Source: Motiliproteus sp047633175
Lineage (GTDB): Bacteria; Pseudomonadota; Gammaproteobacteria; Pseudomonadales; Balneatricaceae
Direction of reading: 5' to 3'
DNA: 64,000 bases
Assembly (NCBI GenBank): GCA_047633175.1
Contig: JBLIEQ010000024.1
Coordinates: 1-64,000 of the forward strand
Positions within the stretch are counted from its first letter, which is position 1, and each line of letters opens with the position of its first letter. The notes beneath the pieces were generated by a model. The model had not been told where the DNA came from, searched no databases, and worked only from the letters and a program-made list of their open reading frames with translations. Made by a program: the position numbers and the translations under genes. Below are positions 45,663 through 54,080 of this stretch, one piece after another.

Positions 45663-46667
45663 ATGAAGTATTTAGTGACAGGGGCTGCCGGCTTTATTGG
45701 CTTTCATGTTTCACAACGACTCTGCCAAGCCGGACATGAGGTTGTCGGCATTGATAATCTTAATGATTATTATGATGTTTCGTTAAAGCAGGCACGGCTT
45801 GGTAAACTTGCTCAATTTGAAGGGTTCCGCTTTATATTACTAGATCTGGCTGACCGTCAGGGAATGGCGGAGCTGTTTGCTACAGAACAATTTTCTAAAG
45901 TTATCCATCTGGGTGCTCAAGCGGGTGTTCGTTACTCCATAGATAACCCCATGGCTTATGTCGACAGTAATCTGGCTGGCTATATGACGGTACTCGAAGG
46001 TTGTCGCCACCATAAAATCGAGCACCTGGTCTATGCCTCGAGTAGTTCCGTCTATGGTCTAAATAATTCCATGCCTTTCTCGACAGCGGATCCTGTAAAT
46101 CATCCGATATCCTTGTATGCTGCGACCAAAAAATCGAATGAGCTGATGGCGCATACTTACTCCCATCTGTATGGAATTCCAACCACGGGGCTGCGTTTCT
46201 TTACTGTCTATGGACCCTGGGGAAGGCCGGATATGGCCTTGTTTAAGTTTACTAAGGCCATCGAGGAAGGGGCCTCTATCGATATTTACAATAAGGGTGA
46301 ACTCAGTCGTGATTTTACCTATATCGATGATATCGTCGAAGGCATCATGCGAATTCAGGATGTTATTCCTCAAACGAATCCTGAATGGAAAGTAGAATCG
46401 GGTTCAGCCGCGGATAGTTCCGCGCCGTTCCGTATTTACAACATCGGCAATGGTCATCCTGTTAAGCTAATGGATTTTGTCTCTGCTCTGGAAAACTCGC
46501 TAGGCCTTGATGCCAAGAAAAACTTTATGCCGATGCAGTCCGGTGATGTTTATGCCACCTATGCCGATACTGAAGACCTATTCAAAGCGACGGGCTATAA
46601 GCCGCAGGTATCTGTAGAGCAGGGCGTTGCTCGTTTTGTAGATTGGTATCGAGATTTTTATAGGTAG
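45663..46667 (+). CDS. UDP-glucuronate 4-epimerase-like NAD-dependent epimerase
   Basis: 334 residues. Extended SDR with VTGAAGFIGFHVSQRL, DNLNDYYDVSLKQARL, HLGAQAGVRYSIDNP, YASSSSVYG with YAATKK, and LRFFTVYGPWGRPDMALFKF. These are typical of UDP-glucuronate 4-epimerases (LspL/WbnF/GalE-like group). It would make UDP-galacturonate from the Ugd product. GC is lower than the T6SS genes, in keeping with a transferred polysaccharide gene. Confidence 0.85.
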   Translation: MKYLVTGAAGFIGFHVSQRLCQAGHEVVGIDNLNDYYDVSLKQARLGKLAQFEGFRFILLDLADRQGMAELFATEQFSKVIHLGAQAGVRYSIDNPMAYVDSNLAGYMTVLEGCRHHKIEHLVYASSSSVYGLNNSMPFSTADPVNHPISLYAATKKSNELMAHTYSHLYGIPTTGLRFFTVYGPWGRPDMALFKFTKAIEEGASIDIYNKGELSRDFTYIDDIVEGIMRIQDVIPQTNPEWKVESGSAADSSAPFRIYNIGNGHPVKLMDFVSALENSLGLDAKKNFMPMQSGDVYATYADTEDLFKATGYKPQVSVEQGVARFVDWYRDFYR

Positions 46668-47208
46668 TTTTTATTTGAATCACATGCTCACGTAGGGCTA
46701 TATAACCGTAAGTTTGATGGCGTGCCAACAGGAAACACCGTGGTATCCTGCCTGCAGGCGACTTCTTAGCCGTTGTCGGCTTAATTGATGGTCGGTACGG
46801 CCTGCGGTGATGACACACGCAGAAATGTGATTGTCTGTATTATATATGTTAGACGCTCTCGTGATTTAGAGGTAGAGCTTTATGCAAGCTATATATTTAT
46901 ATAAAAATCTGATGCCGGCCAAAAATATTTTTTTAATGAGTTGGGTTTTAGCGGCTCAGTACGGTTAGGTTAAGTTAAGTTAAGTGGGTCTATTTAACGG
47001 CGCTTACTTAAGTTCGACTGGCTGCTGTCAATATTACGTCTGGGCTTGCGGTGGTTTGATCAACGACTCGGCAGGGATACCCAAACCTTTGTGAAGTTTC
47101 AGATCATTTTTAAGGTTAGCGAACGTTTATAATTTAATTTTTCATAGACACGGTTACTCCTGCCAATCATTGGCTCTAAATCTTTGACGGTTAACCCTTT
47201 GCGCACCC
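46668..47208 (+). other. Low-GC spacer after the sugar-nucleotide genes
   Basis: About 540 bases with no supported gene. It holds a REP-like palindrome around 46750-46763 and a short run of TTAAG repeats (about 46965-46985). Confidence 0.55.
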
Positions 47209-47500
47209 TTTGCGTAATCTGCTCGAGCGCACCGTGCTGCTGGTCGACGCCGACGGCGTGATCGGCATCCCGCACCTGCCGCAGTCGATGACCGGGGGGC
47301 TGCTTCAAGCCGGCGCCGGTGAGTGCCCGGGCGATGGGTTAAAGACCATCATGCAGCGGCTGGAGGCGCGGGTGATCGCCCAGCGTCTGCAAGCCAATGC
47401 TGGACACCAGACCCGCACCGCCGCAGAGCTGGGCGTATCGCGACGGTCGTTGGTAGAAAAGCTGGGGCGCTATCAGTGGAGAGAAAAAATTCATGAATGA
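47209..47500 (+). pseudogene. 3' fragment of a second vasH-like activator gene
   Basis: From TGCGTAATCTGCTCGAGCGC the DNA matches vasH from about 13942 to its end, including IGIPHLPQSM and the Fis-type helix (TAAELGVSRRSLVEKLGRYQ). The GAF and AAA+ parts are absent. An open frame of 96 codons begins at a non-standard codon with no ribosome-binding site. The preserved DNA-binding part could still be read from a chance promoter but is most likely debris of a duplicated locus. Confidence 0.8.
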
Positions 47501-47631
47501 ATGACGGTTTGTAACTATTCAGCGCATACATCGACTTAAGATTATGGAGTATTTGTTCTCTGTGGGTCGGCTTTTTGTGGGTAGAAAACATTCCGACAAT
47601 GCTGGCATTGTGCCGCCATCGTCAGGCTAAA

Positions 47632-47681
47632 GCCCGACCTGAGCGAGAGCTATCCGCCGCGCGAGTATTGCCTCCAATACC
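47632..47681 (+). pseudogene. Micro-relic of vgrG
   Basis: CGACCTGAGCGAGAGCTATC and GCGCGAGTATTGCCTCCAAT match the vgrG segment at about 15610-15658 (coding DLSESYPPREYCVQY). It lies between the vasH relic and the FGE relic, the same order as in the intact locus. Confidence 0.75.
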
Positions 47682-47831
47682 TGCTGCCTGAGGTCGCTAT
47701 CGATCGCCGAATGCAGGCGTTGGATCTTGGCTGTGATCGCCTCGATCTGGGTCGCGCTGAGACTGTTGCTGGTTATTGATGCAGTACTGCTACCGCAGCC
47801 GGCCAGCAGCACTATGGATAGCGAGAATAGA
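47672..47831 (-). pseudogene. N-terminal relic of a third FGE-fold lipoprotein
   Basis: On the minus strand the lipobox region (LLAGCGSS) and the following helix (SATQIEAITAKIQRLHSAIDSDLRQQVLEA in pieces) match residues 14-60 of copies 1 and 2. The start codon and the whole FGE domain are missing. The match runs directly into the vgrG micro-relic. Confidence 0.8.
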
Positions 47832-47845
47832 CATTCTTTAAGTCT

Positions 47846-48298
47846 TTACCAGGGTTTGGCTTCGGTCTCTTCTTTCGGGCGGTTCAGATAGGCGACTGCG
47901 GTGGTAAAGGCGGCTTCCTGAAACCCTTTTAGACCTGTTTCGTTAAATGGGATGGGCATCGGGGTGTGTTTCAACGAGTCTTTGATCATGGTGTTAGAGA
48001 GGGTTTCGACATCAAGTCCCTCGATCAGCTGTATAGCGGCTTCGAGTTTGAATCCTACAGAGCTGCCGGCAAACTTTCCGCTGGTAGGTCGCTGGCGGAT
48101 AACCACCTTGTCGACGCTGTAATCGGTCATTAGTTTGGCGAAGTCAAACTGGAACTTTTTCAGATGTTCGGTGCTGTTGACATCGGTCAGGGTCAGGCGA
48201 CGCGCCCGGCAGTCGGGCAGGGCGAAGAGTCCCTCTGCCAGGGTTAGCAGGCAGATAATTGCCTCGTTGCTCTTTAACTCAACACTACATATTTTCAT
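47846..48298 (-). CDS. DUF3010 family protein
   Basis: 150 residues, no signal or membrane segment. Opens MKICSVELKSNEAIICLLTL and has FQFDFAKLMTDYSVDKVVIR and GKFAGSSVGFKLEAAIQL, the DUF3010 pattern found widely in marine gammaproteobacteria. An RNase H-like fold is suggested by the look of the sequence, but function is not established. It marks the return to ordinary chromosome after the T6SS relics. Confidence 0.85.
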   Translation of the reverse strand: MKICSVELKSNEAIICLLTLAEGLFALPDCRARRLTLTDVNSTEHLKKFQFDFAKLMTDYSVDKVVIRQRPTSGKFAGSSVGFKLEAAIQLIEGLDVETLSNTMIKDSLKHTPMPIPFNETGLKGFQEAAFTTAVAYLNRPKEETEAKPW

Positions 48299-48427
48299 GA
48301 TAGACCCCGCGGTTTTGGACGGCGGGCAGTATAGCCTAAATGGTTTTCTAAAGGGGAGACGATCGCCGGTAGCTTTAGCTGTCGACTATCAATTGTAAAT
48401 TAGGTGCCGCTAACAGAGGGCGCGAGC

Positions 48428-48454
48428 CGGACTCCACAAGGTAGTCCGCTTTTT
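48428..48454 (+). terminator. Weak hairpin followed by T run
   Basis: Stem CGGACT/AGTCCG with a 9-base loop then five T. It sits between the divergent DUF3010 and binding-protein genes, so its role is unclear. Confidence 0.35.
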
Positions 48455-48543
48455 AAAAAAAAATCAATAAGATCATTTGTGTTTCTGGATATGGTGATGG
48501 CTGTTACTATCTTTTTATAACGTCACATAAAAAAGTACAGACG

Positions 48544-49629
48544 ATGCGATTTAAAAGAGGTATGCCACTAGCAATCGTTGCAGTCTTAGGATTGATCTTC
48601 CTGAGTACGGCCGCTGTGCAGAGTCCTGCCTATGGCAAGGCCGCATTGCCCTGGGATGGGCCTGTAGAGGGACCCTCGGCGCAGCCGAATAAAACGCTGG
48701 TCTATATCTCCGAGGATCTGAGAAATGCGGGGGTGCTCGCCGTTGCTGAAGGAGTACGCGAAGCAGCAGAGATTATCGGTTGGCAGGTCCATTTTTTGGA
48801 TATAGGCGGGCTGGAGGGGCAGCGCGAGGCGATCTTTAACAAGGCGCTGGCCCTCAAACCCGATGGCATTATCCTGGGCGGTGGCAATGCGCTGGCGAAC
48901 CGGGATCTCCTGCTGCGATTCCAGCAGCAGGAGATCCCCCTGGTCAGCTGGCACGCGTCCCCCTTCGTTGGTCCTGTTGCCGATACGCCGGTGCTGTTCA
49001 ATGTGACCTCAGACTCAGTGGCAGTTGCCCGCCAGGCTGCAGAGTTTGTGATCGCAGATTTAGCCCGTGCGGGGGTGGTAATATTTACCGATAGCCGCTT
49101 TAGCATCGCGTTAAAGAAGTCTGAGGTGATGGCGCAGATTATCCGCGAGTGCCTCACCTGTACCCTGTTGAGTATTGAGGATGTCGCCTTGAATAACGTT
49201 GCTCTGAAGATGCCAGCGATGACGAGGTCGCTCCTGGCACGCTACGGTGATCGCTGGACCCATAGCCTGGGAATTAATGATCTTTATTTCGATTATTCGG
49301 TTGCAACGCTGGTTATTGAGGGGCGCCTTCCGGAGGGTCCTCCGGTCAATGTGTCGGCGGGCGATGGCAGCGAGTCGGCGTTTATTCGGATCAAAAATCG
49401 CAGTTATCAAGAGGCGACGGTGTCAGAACCGCTGCTGATGCAGGGCTGGCAGTTGATCGATGAGCTTAACCGGTTCTTCGCCGGAGAAGCGTTCAGTGGT
49501 TACAGTAATCCTGCCTATCTGGTCTCCGGGGAGACTCTCGATCCTGATCAGAATGCGCAGCCTGTCTTCGATCCTGATAATGGTTATCGGGATCACTATA
49601 GCCGCATCTGGAAGGGCACTCCCCGTTGA
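48544..49629 (+). CDS. Periplasmic sugar-type substrate-binding protein (sensor partner)
   Basis: 361 residues with an N-terminal signal peptide (about 1-31). The mature part has the type I periplasmic-binding fold (LVYISEDLRNAGVLAVAEGVREAAEIIGW in pieces; KALALKPDGIILGG; VSWHASPFVG). No ABC permease or ATPase is nearby. Its stop overlaps the ATG of the diguanylate cyclase (TGATG), so the two are made together. A role as periplasmic ligand receptor for the cyclase is a good inference; the ligand is unknown. Confidence 0.82.
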   Translation: MRFKRGMPLAIVAVLGLIFLSTAAVQSPAYGKAALPWDGPVEGPSAQPNKTLVYISEDLRNAGVLAVAEGVREAAEIIGWQVHFLDIGGLEGQREAIFNKALALKPDGIILGGGNALANRDLLLRFQQQEIPLVSWHASPFVGPVADTPVLFNVTSDSVAVARQAAEFVIADLARAGVVIFTDSRFSIALKKSEVMAQIIRECLTCTLLSIEDVALNNVALKMPAMTRSLLARYGDRWTHSLGINDLYFDYSVATLVIEGRLPEGPPVNVSAGDGSESAFIRIKNRSYQEATVSEPLLMQGWQLIDELNRFFAGEAFSGYSNPAYLVSGETLDPDQNAQPVFDPDNGYRDHYSRIWKGTPR

Positions 49630-51308
49630 TGAGCACTCGCTTTACTCTGTATCGAATCAAATCGAAGCTGCAGCTGGTTTTCTTGATAGCCGCGCTGATC
49701 TTTGGCGGCGGCGGGATGCTGTCGATCCTGTTCTTTAACGACATCAGCATCGTAACCCAGGGATTTGTGGCGCAGACGTTGCCCAGGCTGGATACGGCTA
49801 ATCACCTGGATATGATAGCGCGAGATATAGACAGCAGTAGCCAGCGGCTGATTAACACCGATAAACCACTGGCGCTTAGCGCCGAGTTCGCCCGCATCAG
49901 TGCCCTGCTCGATCGCCTGGAGATCTTGACCGCGACCCTATCTCAAGAGGGGGGCAATGCCGATATTCTACGTCTCAATCGGATCAGTCAGGGGATACGG
50001 ACTCAGGCGCAGCTGGTGTTTCAGTTATCCACCCAGCGGCTGCAGTTACGGCAACAGGTCACCGATCAGAGCCGACAGACTAAGAAGGGCTTAAGAGCGG
50101 CGGCGGCTCTGCTTATAACTGATCACCGGCGTTTTCTGGCGATTCCCCACGGGGCCAAGGCTACGGCGGTGCCGCTATCTCTTGTGGTTCTGGATATGCT
50201 CGATCGGGTAGGACTTGGCCTCAGTGCCACGACTGAGGATGAAGTTTACGCGCAGCGGAAGATCTATCTGGAGTGCAATGCGCAGTTGCAGCAATGGATA
50301 GAGGGGGGGCAGGCGGATCCCGAGCTATTGGAAGTTCTGGGGGCCTCCAGCGGTGCGTTGGCTGGATTCTCTGAGTTATTCCCGCTGTATGCCAGACAGC
50401 TGCAGATGGATACCAATATCGCTGTTTTTCTGGTTGATCTTGAGAAAGAGGTGGAGCAGCTGTCGGTGATTACCACCGATTATTCCCGGCGTGTTTTTGA
50501 TCACTTTGAGATTCGCGCCGCTGAGGTATTGGCCCGTCAGCAGCGGGCTATCTGGTTAACGCTGTGTCTGGTTATCGTCGCCAGCGCCGGATTGTTTTTC
50601 GTACACCGCTGGTTGGTGATACAGGGCTTTGGAAACCGTCTGGCACGGATCAGTGAGGCGATGAAGCGGGTGCCTGCTGAGGAGCTTGATACGCACGTTC
50701 CCGTATTCGGGCAGGATGAAATTGCCGATATGGCCAGAGCGCTGGAAAAGCTGCTTACCAAAGCGCTAAGGCTCAGGCAGTTGGCCTCCGAAGATGAACT
50801 GACCGGCATTAGTAACCGGCGGCGTTTTTTCGAACAGGCGGCGGTCGTGGTTGCTCAGGTTAAGCGGGAGGCTAGCCCTGCCTGCGTACTGATGATGGAT
50901 CTTGATTTGTTTAAAAAGGTTAACGACACCTATGGGCATGCTGCGGGTGATCAGATTCTACGGATTTTTGCTCAAACCTGTCAGGCGTCGATCCGGCCAA
51001 TGGATCTGTTTGCCCGCTACGGGGGTGAGGAGTTTGTGCTGCTGCTGCCCAGTGCCGACCAGAATGCAGGGGTGACAACGGGTGAGCGTATCAGGCAGGC
51101 GGTAGAGAAGTTACAGGTGTCGCTGCCTGGCGGAGAGACGCTAAAGTTTACGCTGAGCATCGGCATCGTCGACGTTGATCTGGCGTCTATATCTATCGAT
51201 ACTGCCTTGCAGCGTGCGGACGAAGCGCTTTATCAGGCTAAGGCGCAGGGGCGCAACCGACTGGTCTGTTGGCAAGACGGCCAAGAGGAGGCTACCGTAG
51301 AGCAGTGA
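49629..51308 (+). CDS. Membrane diguanylate cyclase (GGDEF)
   Basis: 559 residues. Membrane segment about 15-38, a periplasmic helical sensor region (about 39-305), second membrane segment about 307-327, HAMP-like region to about 385, GGDEF domain about 390-550. The active site reads RYGGEEF (intact) and an RPMD motif five residues upstream fits the inhibitory I-site, so it should make cyclic di-GMP with feedback control. Start ATG 49629 overlaps the stop of the binding-protein gene. The stop lies at the start of a 7-bp repeat. Confidence 0.93.
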   Translation: MSTRFTLYRIKSKLQLVFLIAALIFGGGGMLSILFFNDISIVTQGFVAQTLPRLDTANHLDMIARDIDSSSQRLINTDKPLALSAEFARISALLDRLEILTATLSQEGGNADILRLNRISQGIRTQAQLVFQLSTQRLQLRQQVTDQSRQTKKGLRAAAALLITDHRRFLAIPHGAKATAVPLSLVVLDMLDRVGLGLSATTEDEVYAQRKIYLECNAQLQQWIEGGQADPELLEVLGASSGALAGFSELFPLYARQLQMDTNIAVFLVDLEKEVEQLSVITTDYSRRVFDHFEIRAAEVLARQQRAIWLTLCLVIVASAGLFFVHRWLVIQGFGNRLARISEAMKRVPAEELDTHVPVFGQDEIADMARALEKLLTKALRLRQLASEDELTGISNRRRFFEQAAVVVAQVKREASPACVLMMDLDLFKKVNDTYGHAAGDQILRIFAQTCQASIRPMDLFARYGGEEFVLLLPSADQNAGVTTGERIRQAVEKLQVSLPGGETLKFTLSIGIVDVDLASISIDTALQRADEALYQAKAQGRNRLVCWQDGQEEATVEQ

Positions 51309-51345
51309 GCAGTGAGCAGTGAGCAGTGAGCAGTGAGCAGTGAGC
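51299..51345 (+). repeat. 7-bp tandem repeat (GAGCAGT) at the stop of the cyclase gene
   Basis: Six units of GAGCAGT/GCAGTGA run on from the last codons of the cyclase gene; the TGA stop belongs to the first unit. Confidence 0.9.
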
Positions 51346-51349
51346 GTAG

Positions 51350-51485
51350 CGAGAGCTACTGATTTTAGTCCATGGCCCACGCGATATCGATCTGCATGCC
51401 GGCAACAATCAGCAACTATTCGATATGCCGCTTACCGCTGAAGAGATGGGTGTGTTGTTGATGAATCTATGGAAAGAGTATGAGT
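51350..51485 (+). pseudogene. Short coding-like relic
   Basis: One frame without an early start reads HGPRDIDLHAGNNQQLFDMP then LTAEEMGVLLMNLWKEYE and stops at 51483. It has the look of a protein C-terminus but no start and no known family. The DUF2164 gene begins inside its last codons (ATG 51480). Confidence 0.35.
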
Positions 51486-51725
51486 GATATTAAATTTTCG
51501 AAAACAGAAACGGACCTTATGGTCACTAAGGTTAAAAGTTACTTTAATGATGAACTTGATCAAGAGATTGGCGGTTTCGAGGCAGAGTTCCTGATCGATT
51601 TTTTTGCCAAAGAGATAGGACCCTATTTTTATAACCGTGGCTTAGCGGATGCGCAGGTTGTATTTGCGGAGAGAGCTGAAGAGATAGGGTATTTGATCGA
51701 AGAGCTGGAAAAACCTGCCCCCTGA
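51480..51725 (+). CDS. DUF2164 family protein
   Basis: 81 residues. The IKFSKTETDLMVTKVKSYFNDELDQEIGGFEAEFLIDFFAKEIGPYFYN pattern (seen in pieces) is the DUF2164 family; small, cytoplasmic, function unknown. GGAAAGAG precedes the ATG. Confidence 0.88.
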   Translation: MSDIKFSKTETDLMVTKVKSYFNDELDQEIGGFEAEFLIDFFAKEIGPYFYNRGLADAQVVFAERAEEIGYLIEELEKPAP

Positions 51726-52044
51726 GCAGGCAGTTGTTCTACGCACAGGCTAAGCTCTGGTGGAGGCAGGCGGGATATATGCTGGCCTGCGAGCCGATTC
51801 TTGCTCCAGAGTGTCGTATAGCAGTACCTGGAGGCCTGCCTTCCCCGCGTTCTGTTTCCGGGGCTGAGCGCCTGAAGCGGCCCCCGCAGTGTCGTAACGC
51901 CTTGATGCAGGGGCGAACCGGTTAGCCTGTACGCGGTTAACATTAAGCAATAAAGCAGGCCTGTGTGCTAGACTTCGCCACCTTGGTAGCGACCGGTATA
52001 GCGCTGGTTGCCGTTTGCTCTTTTACAGTAGTTCGGGTTACGAC

Positions 52045-52386
52045 ATGTCAGATAAATTCTTTTTCAAGGGCCGCCAGGATGCGCGTGAGAACCACGTTAA
52101 ATCCGGTTACCAAACCAAGCCGGTTCACAAAGCGGGTAGTAAGAAATACCCTCTGACGTTGGTCGTGACCACCGAGGCGCGTAAGGCAGAGGTGGAGGCG
52201 CTGGTCGCTGACGCTGAGTTGTACGCGGTGGTTAGTCTCGATAGCAGCGAAGATACGGTCGAATCTATCACTGAGCTTACCGCGCTCCTCGGCAAAAAGA
52301 GCACCGTCACAATCGATGTGGTTCCCGGGCGTAACGAGCCCTGTGTGTGTGGTAGTGGAAAAAAATATAAGAAGTGTTGCGGCTGA
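52045..52386 (+). CDS. PBPRA1643-type SEC-C metal-binding protein
   Basis: 113 residues from ATG 52045. The C-terminal PGRNEPCVCGSGKKYKKCCG is a SEC-C zinc-binding motif; the N-terminus (MSDKFFFKGRQDARENHV) matches a small marine family known as PBPRA1643. The frame extends 10 codons upstream, but without a ribosome-binding site. Role unknown; SEC-C motifs bind zinc and often RNA or protein. Confidence 0.85.
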   Translation: MSDKFFFKGRQDARENHVKSGYQTKPVHKAGSKKYPLTLVVTTEARKAEVEALVADAELYAVVSLDSSEDTVESITELTALLGKKSTVTIDVVPGRNEPCVCGSGKKYKKCCG

Positions 52387-52790
52387 GGTTTATCTTTTTG
52401 TGTTGCTATACTAACTGACAGGCTGCTCGAATCGGGCTTGCGTCTGTCGCCACCCCTGTTGCAGGGTGCTGCAGCAGGGCGTCCATGGCCCTGCGTAGCA
52501 GGATAGTTGTCCCGCTGCTCGGAGGTTCTCCGCCTCCTCTATAGAAATTATTATAAGTACGGCGTTTCTTCTCTTAACACTAGATCTGTGCGCATGCTTA
52601 ACAGATCGGCAAGCAAAGCTGATAGATCCATTTAATTCAATAAAGATTAATGACTTTAAGATATAGATACTGTCTGGAAGTATTACGCCTTTTCTGTGTG
52701 TGTTGGTTGTAGAAAAGGTACAAGCAGGTGAGTAAGATTTACCGCTAATTCAGGCTCGGTATCTGTTTTAAATATGATAAATAATAGAAT
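52387..52790 (+). other. Gene-free spacer
   Basis: About 400 bases. Contains a GC-rich inverted-repeat region around 52455-52485 (CCCTG...CAGGG) and an AT-rich part near 52560-52790; no gene or clear promoter. Confidence 0.5.
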
Positions 52791-53015
52791 ATGGAAACTC
52801 TTTTAATGGCTAACAGAGAATTTAATCTTCAACGACTATGTAATTATGCTGGAATGGAATTTGATCCCAACTCGGATGCCCAGGTAGCAGAGGTGCTGCG
52901 CGATAAGTTCAATATTTTTCTTCCGCAGCGCCAGTCGATGGATGCCGCCCTGGCGGTAGTGGCCAGCGATCATGAAATTATCGACCTTATCATTAGCTAT
53001 CGCACGATGAGATAG
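52791..53015 (+). CDS. Small hypothetical protein
   Basis: 74 residues, no signal or membrane segment. The sequence is balanced and protein-like (NREFNLQRLCNYAGMEFDP; DKFNIFLPQRQSMDAALAVV). No good ribosome-binding site precedes ATG 52791; ATG 52806 is an alternative. I do not recognise the family. It lies ahead of the cold-shock gene, on the same strand. Confidence 0.55.
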   Translation: METLLMANREFNLQRLCNYAGMEFDPNSDAQVAEVLRDKFNIFLPQRQSMDAALAVVASDHEIIDLIISYRTMR

Positions 53016-53100
53016 ACCGACCGATCTGCCCGGCAACGGCTCCTGTGTGGCTCCTGGCGGGGCGGTCGCCCGGTCTATCTTCAGATAGAAGAAAAGAGTG

Positions 53101-53128
53101 TTGACTATAGATTCTGGTTGGATATAAT
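53101..53128 (+). promoter_or_regulatory. Sigma-70 promoter of the cold-shock gene
   Basis: TTGACT and TATAAT separated by 16 bases. The start codon is about 150 bases after the -10, leaving a long leader as seen in cspA-type mRNAs. Confidence 0.75.
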
Positions 53129-53279
53129 ACAGGCCAGCTTGAAAGTACAGCTTAATATTTATGCACAGATCGTCTATCTCCTGCTTTTAGTAGTTCGTAG
53201 CGCTTTTCATAAGTAATATTCTACTTCCAAACAAACTGGCCTATCTAGGCCGCAATTACTCTTGAAAAAGGATACGCAT

Positions 53280-53486
53280 ATGTCTACTACTACTGGTACT
53301 GTTAAGTGGTTCAACGAAGCTAAAGGTTTTGGTTTTATCGAGCAGGAAACTGGTCCAGACGTCTTTGCTCACTTCAGCGCTATCGCTGGTTCAGGCTTTA
53401 AGACTCTTGTTGAAGGTCAGAAAGTTACCTTCACTGTAACTCAAGGCCAGAAAGGCCCACAGGCAGAGAACATCGAAGCTGCATAA
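53280..53486 (+). CDS. Cold-shock protein (CspA family)
   Basis: 68 residues, single cold-shock domain with RNA-binding motifs RNP1-like KGFGFI and RNP2-like DVFAHFSAI. AAAAAGGA lies 7 bases before ATG 53280. Long untranslated leader and two following terminators suggest a monocistronic, highly expressed gene. Acts as an RNA chaperone. Confidence 0.95.
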   Translation: MSTTTGTVKWFNEAKGFGFIEQETGPDVFAHFSAIAGSGFKTLVEGQKVTFTVTQGQKGPQAENIEAA

Positions 53487-53558
53487 TGCTTTGATCTCTG
53501 TAGGGTCTGCTGCTAATTTAGCGCAGACCTGATCTCCGGCCTTACTGGCTGATGAGAT

Positions 53559-53592
53559 AAAAAAAGCGAAGCCTGATGGCTTCGCTTTTTTT
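53559..53592 (+). terminator. Intrinsic terminator after the cold-shock gene
   Basis: Stem AGCGAAGC/GCTTCGCT with A run before and T run after; works on both strands. Confidence 0.88.
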
Positions 53593-53608
53593 GTTGTAGG
53601 TGGAAAGT

Positions 53609-53646
53609 AAAAGGGCGGAACCTGAGAGGGTTCGGCCCTTTTTTGT
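53609..53646 (+). terminator. Second intrinsic terminator after the cold-shock gene
   Basis: Stem AAAAGGGC-g-GAACC / GGTTC-GGCCCTTTT followed by T run, 17 bases after the first terminator. Confidence 0.8.
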
Positions 53647-53697
53647 TGTGGGTAGAGAAGGGCAGGGGAGTCAGTGCTTACTGTGGTAGCCCGGCCC

Positions 53698-53726
53698 TTG
53701 TGGGAGCCTGCCTGCAGGCGATCTTG
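53698..53726 (+). repeat. REP-like palindrome
   Basis: GTGGGAGCCTGCCTGCAGGC has the shape of Pseudomonas-type REP elements. The core CCTGCCTGCAGGCGA recurs near 46750. Confidence 0.5.
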
Positions 53727-53809
53727 TCGATTCACAGCAATCCTTTTGACGTATAGCTGTAAAAGTGTCAAATGTAAGGCCTGACCCCTCCCTTCCACTG
53801 ACCCCTCCC

Positions 53810-54053
53810 TTCCCATATTCGGATGACCAATCCGATAGAATCGACCTTCGCAACGGTCCGGTTACGCACCAAGCGGACCCGTAACTGCGGGTCTCGAGAC
53901 ACCACCTTAGCGATGGTCTACAAGCTGCTGGAGTCGGCACAGAAGAGCTGGAAAAGGATCAAGGGATTTAAGCTGCTGACCCTGGTGGTCAACAACATTG
54001 AGTTCAAGGATGGAGAGCAAGTAACGGATCAATCAGACCGGAGCGTCGCCTGA
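53810..54053 (+). mobile_element. 3' fragment of an IS256-family transposase gene
   Basis: NPIESTFATVRLRTKRTRNC, then LAMVYKLLESAQKSWKRIKG and LVVNNIEFKDG match the C-terminal end of IS256-family transposases. The N-terminal DDE part is missing and no terminal inverted repeat is evident. Inactive remnant. Confidence 0.8.
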
Positions 54054-54080
54054 CGCTGTACACCAGATTTGACTATAACT

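Noticed and set aside
47209..47500. Functional small DNA-binding protein from the vasH 3' end
   Set aside because: No start codon with a ribosome-binding site and no promoter is seen; it lies among other relics of the same locus.
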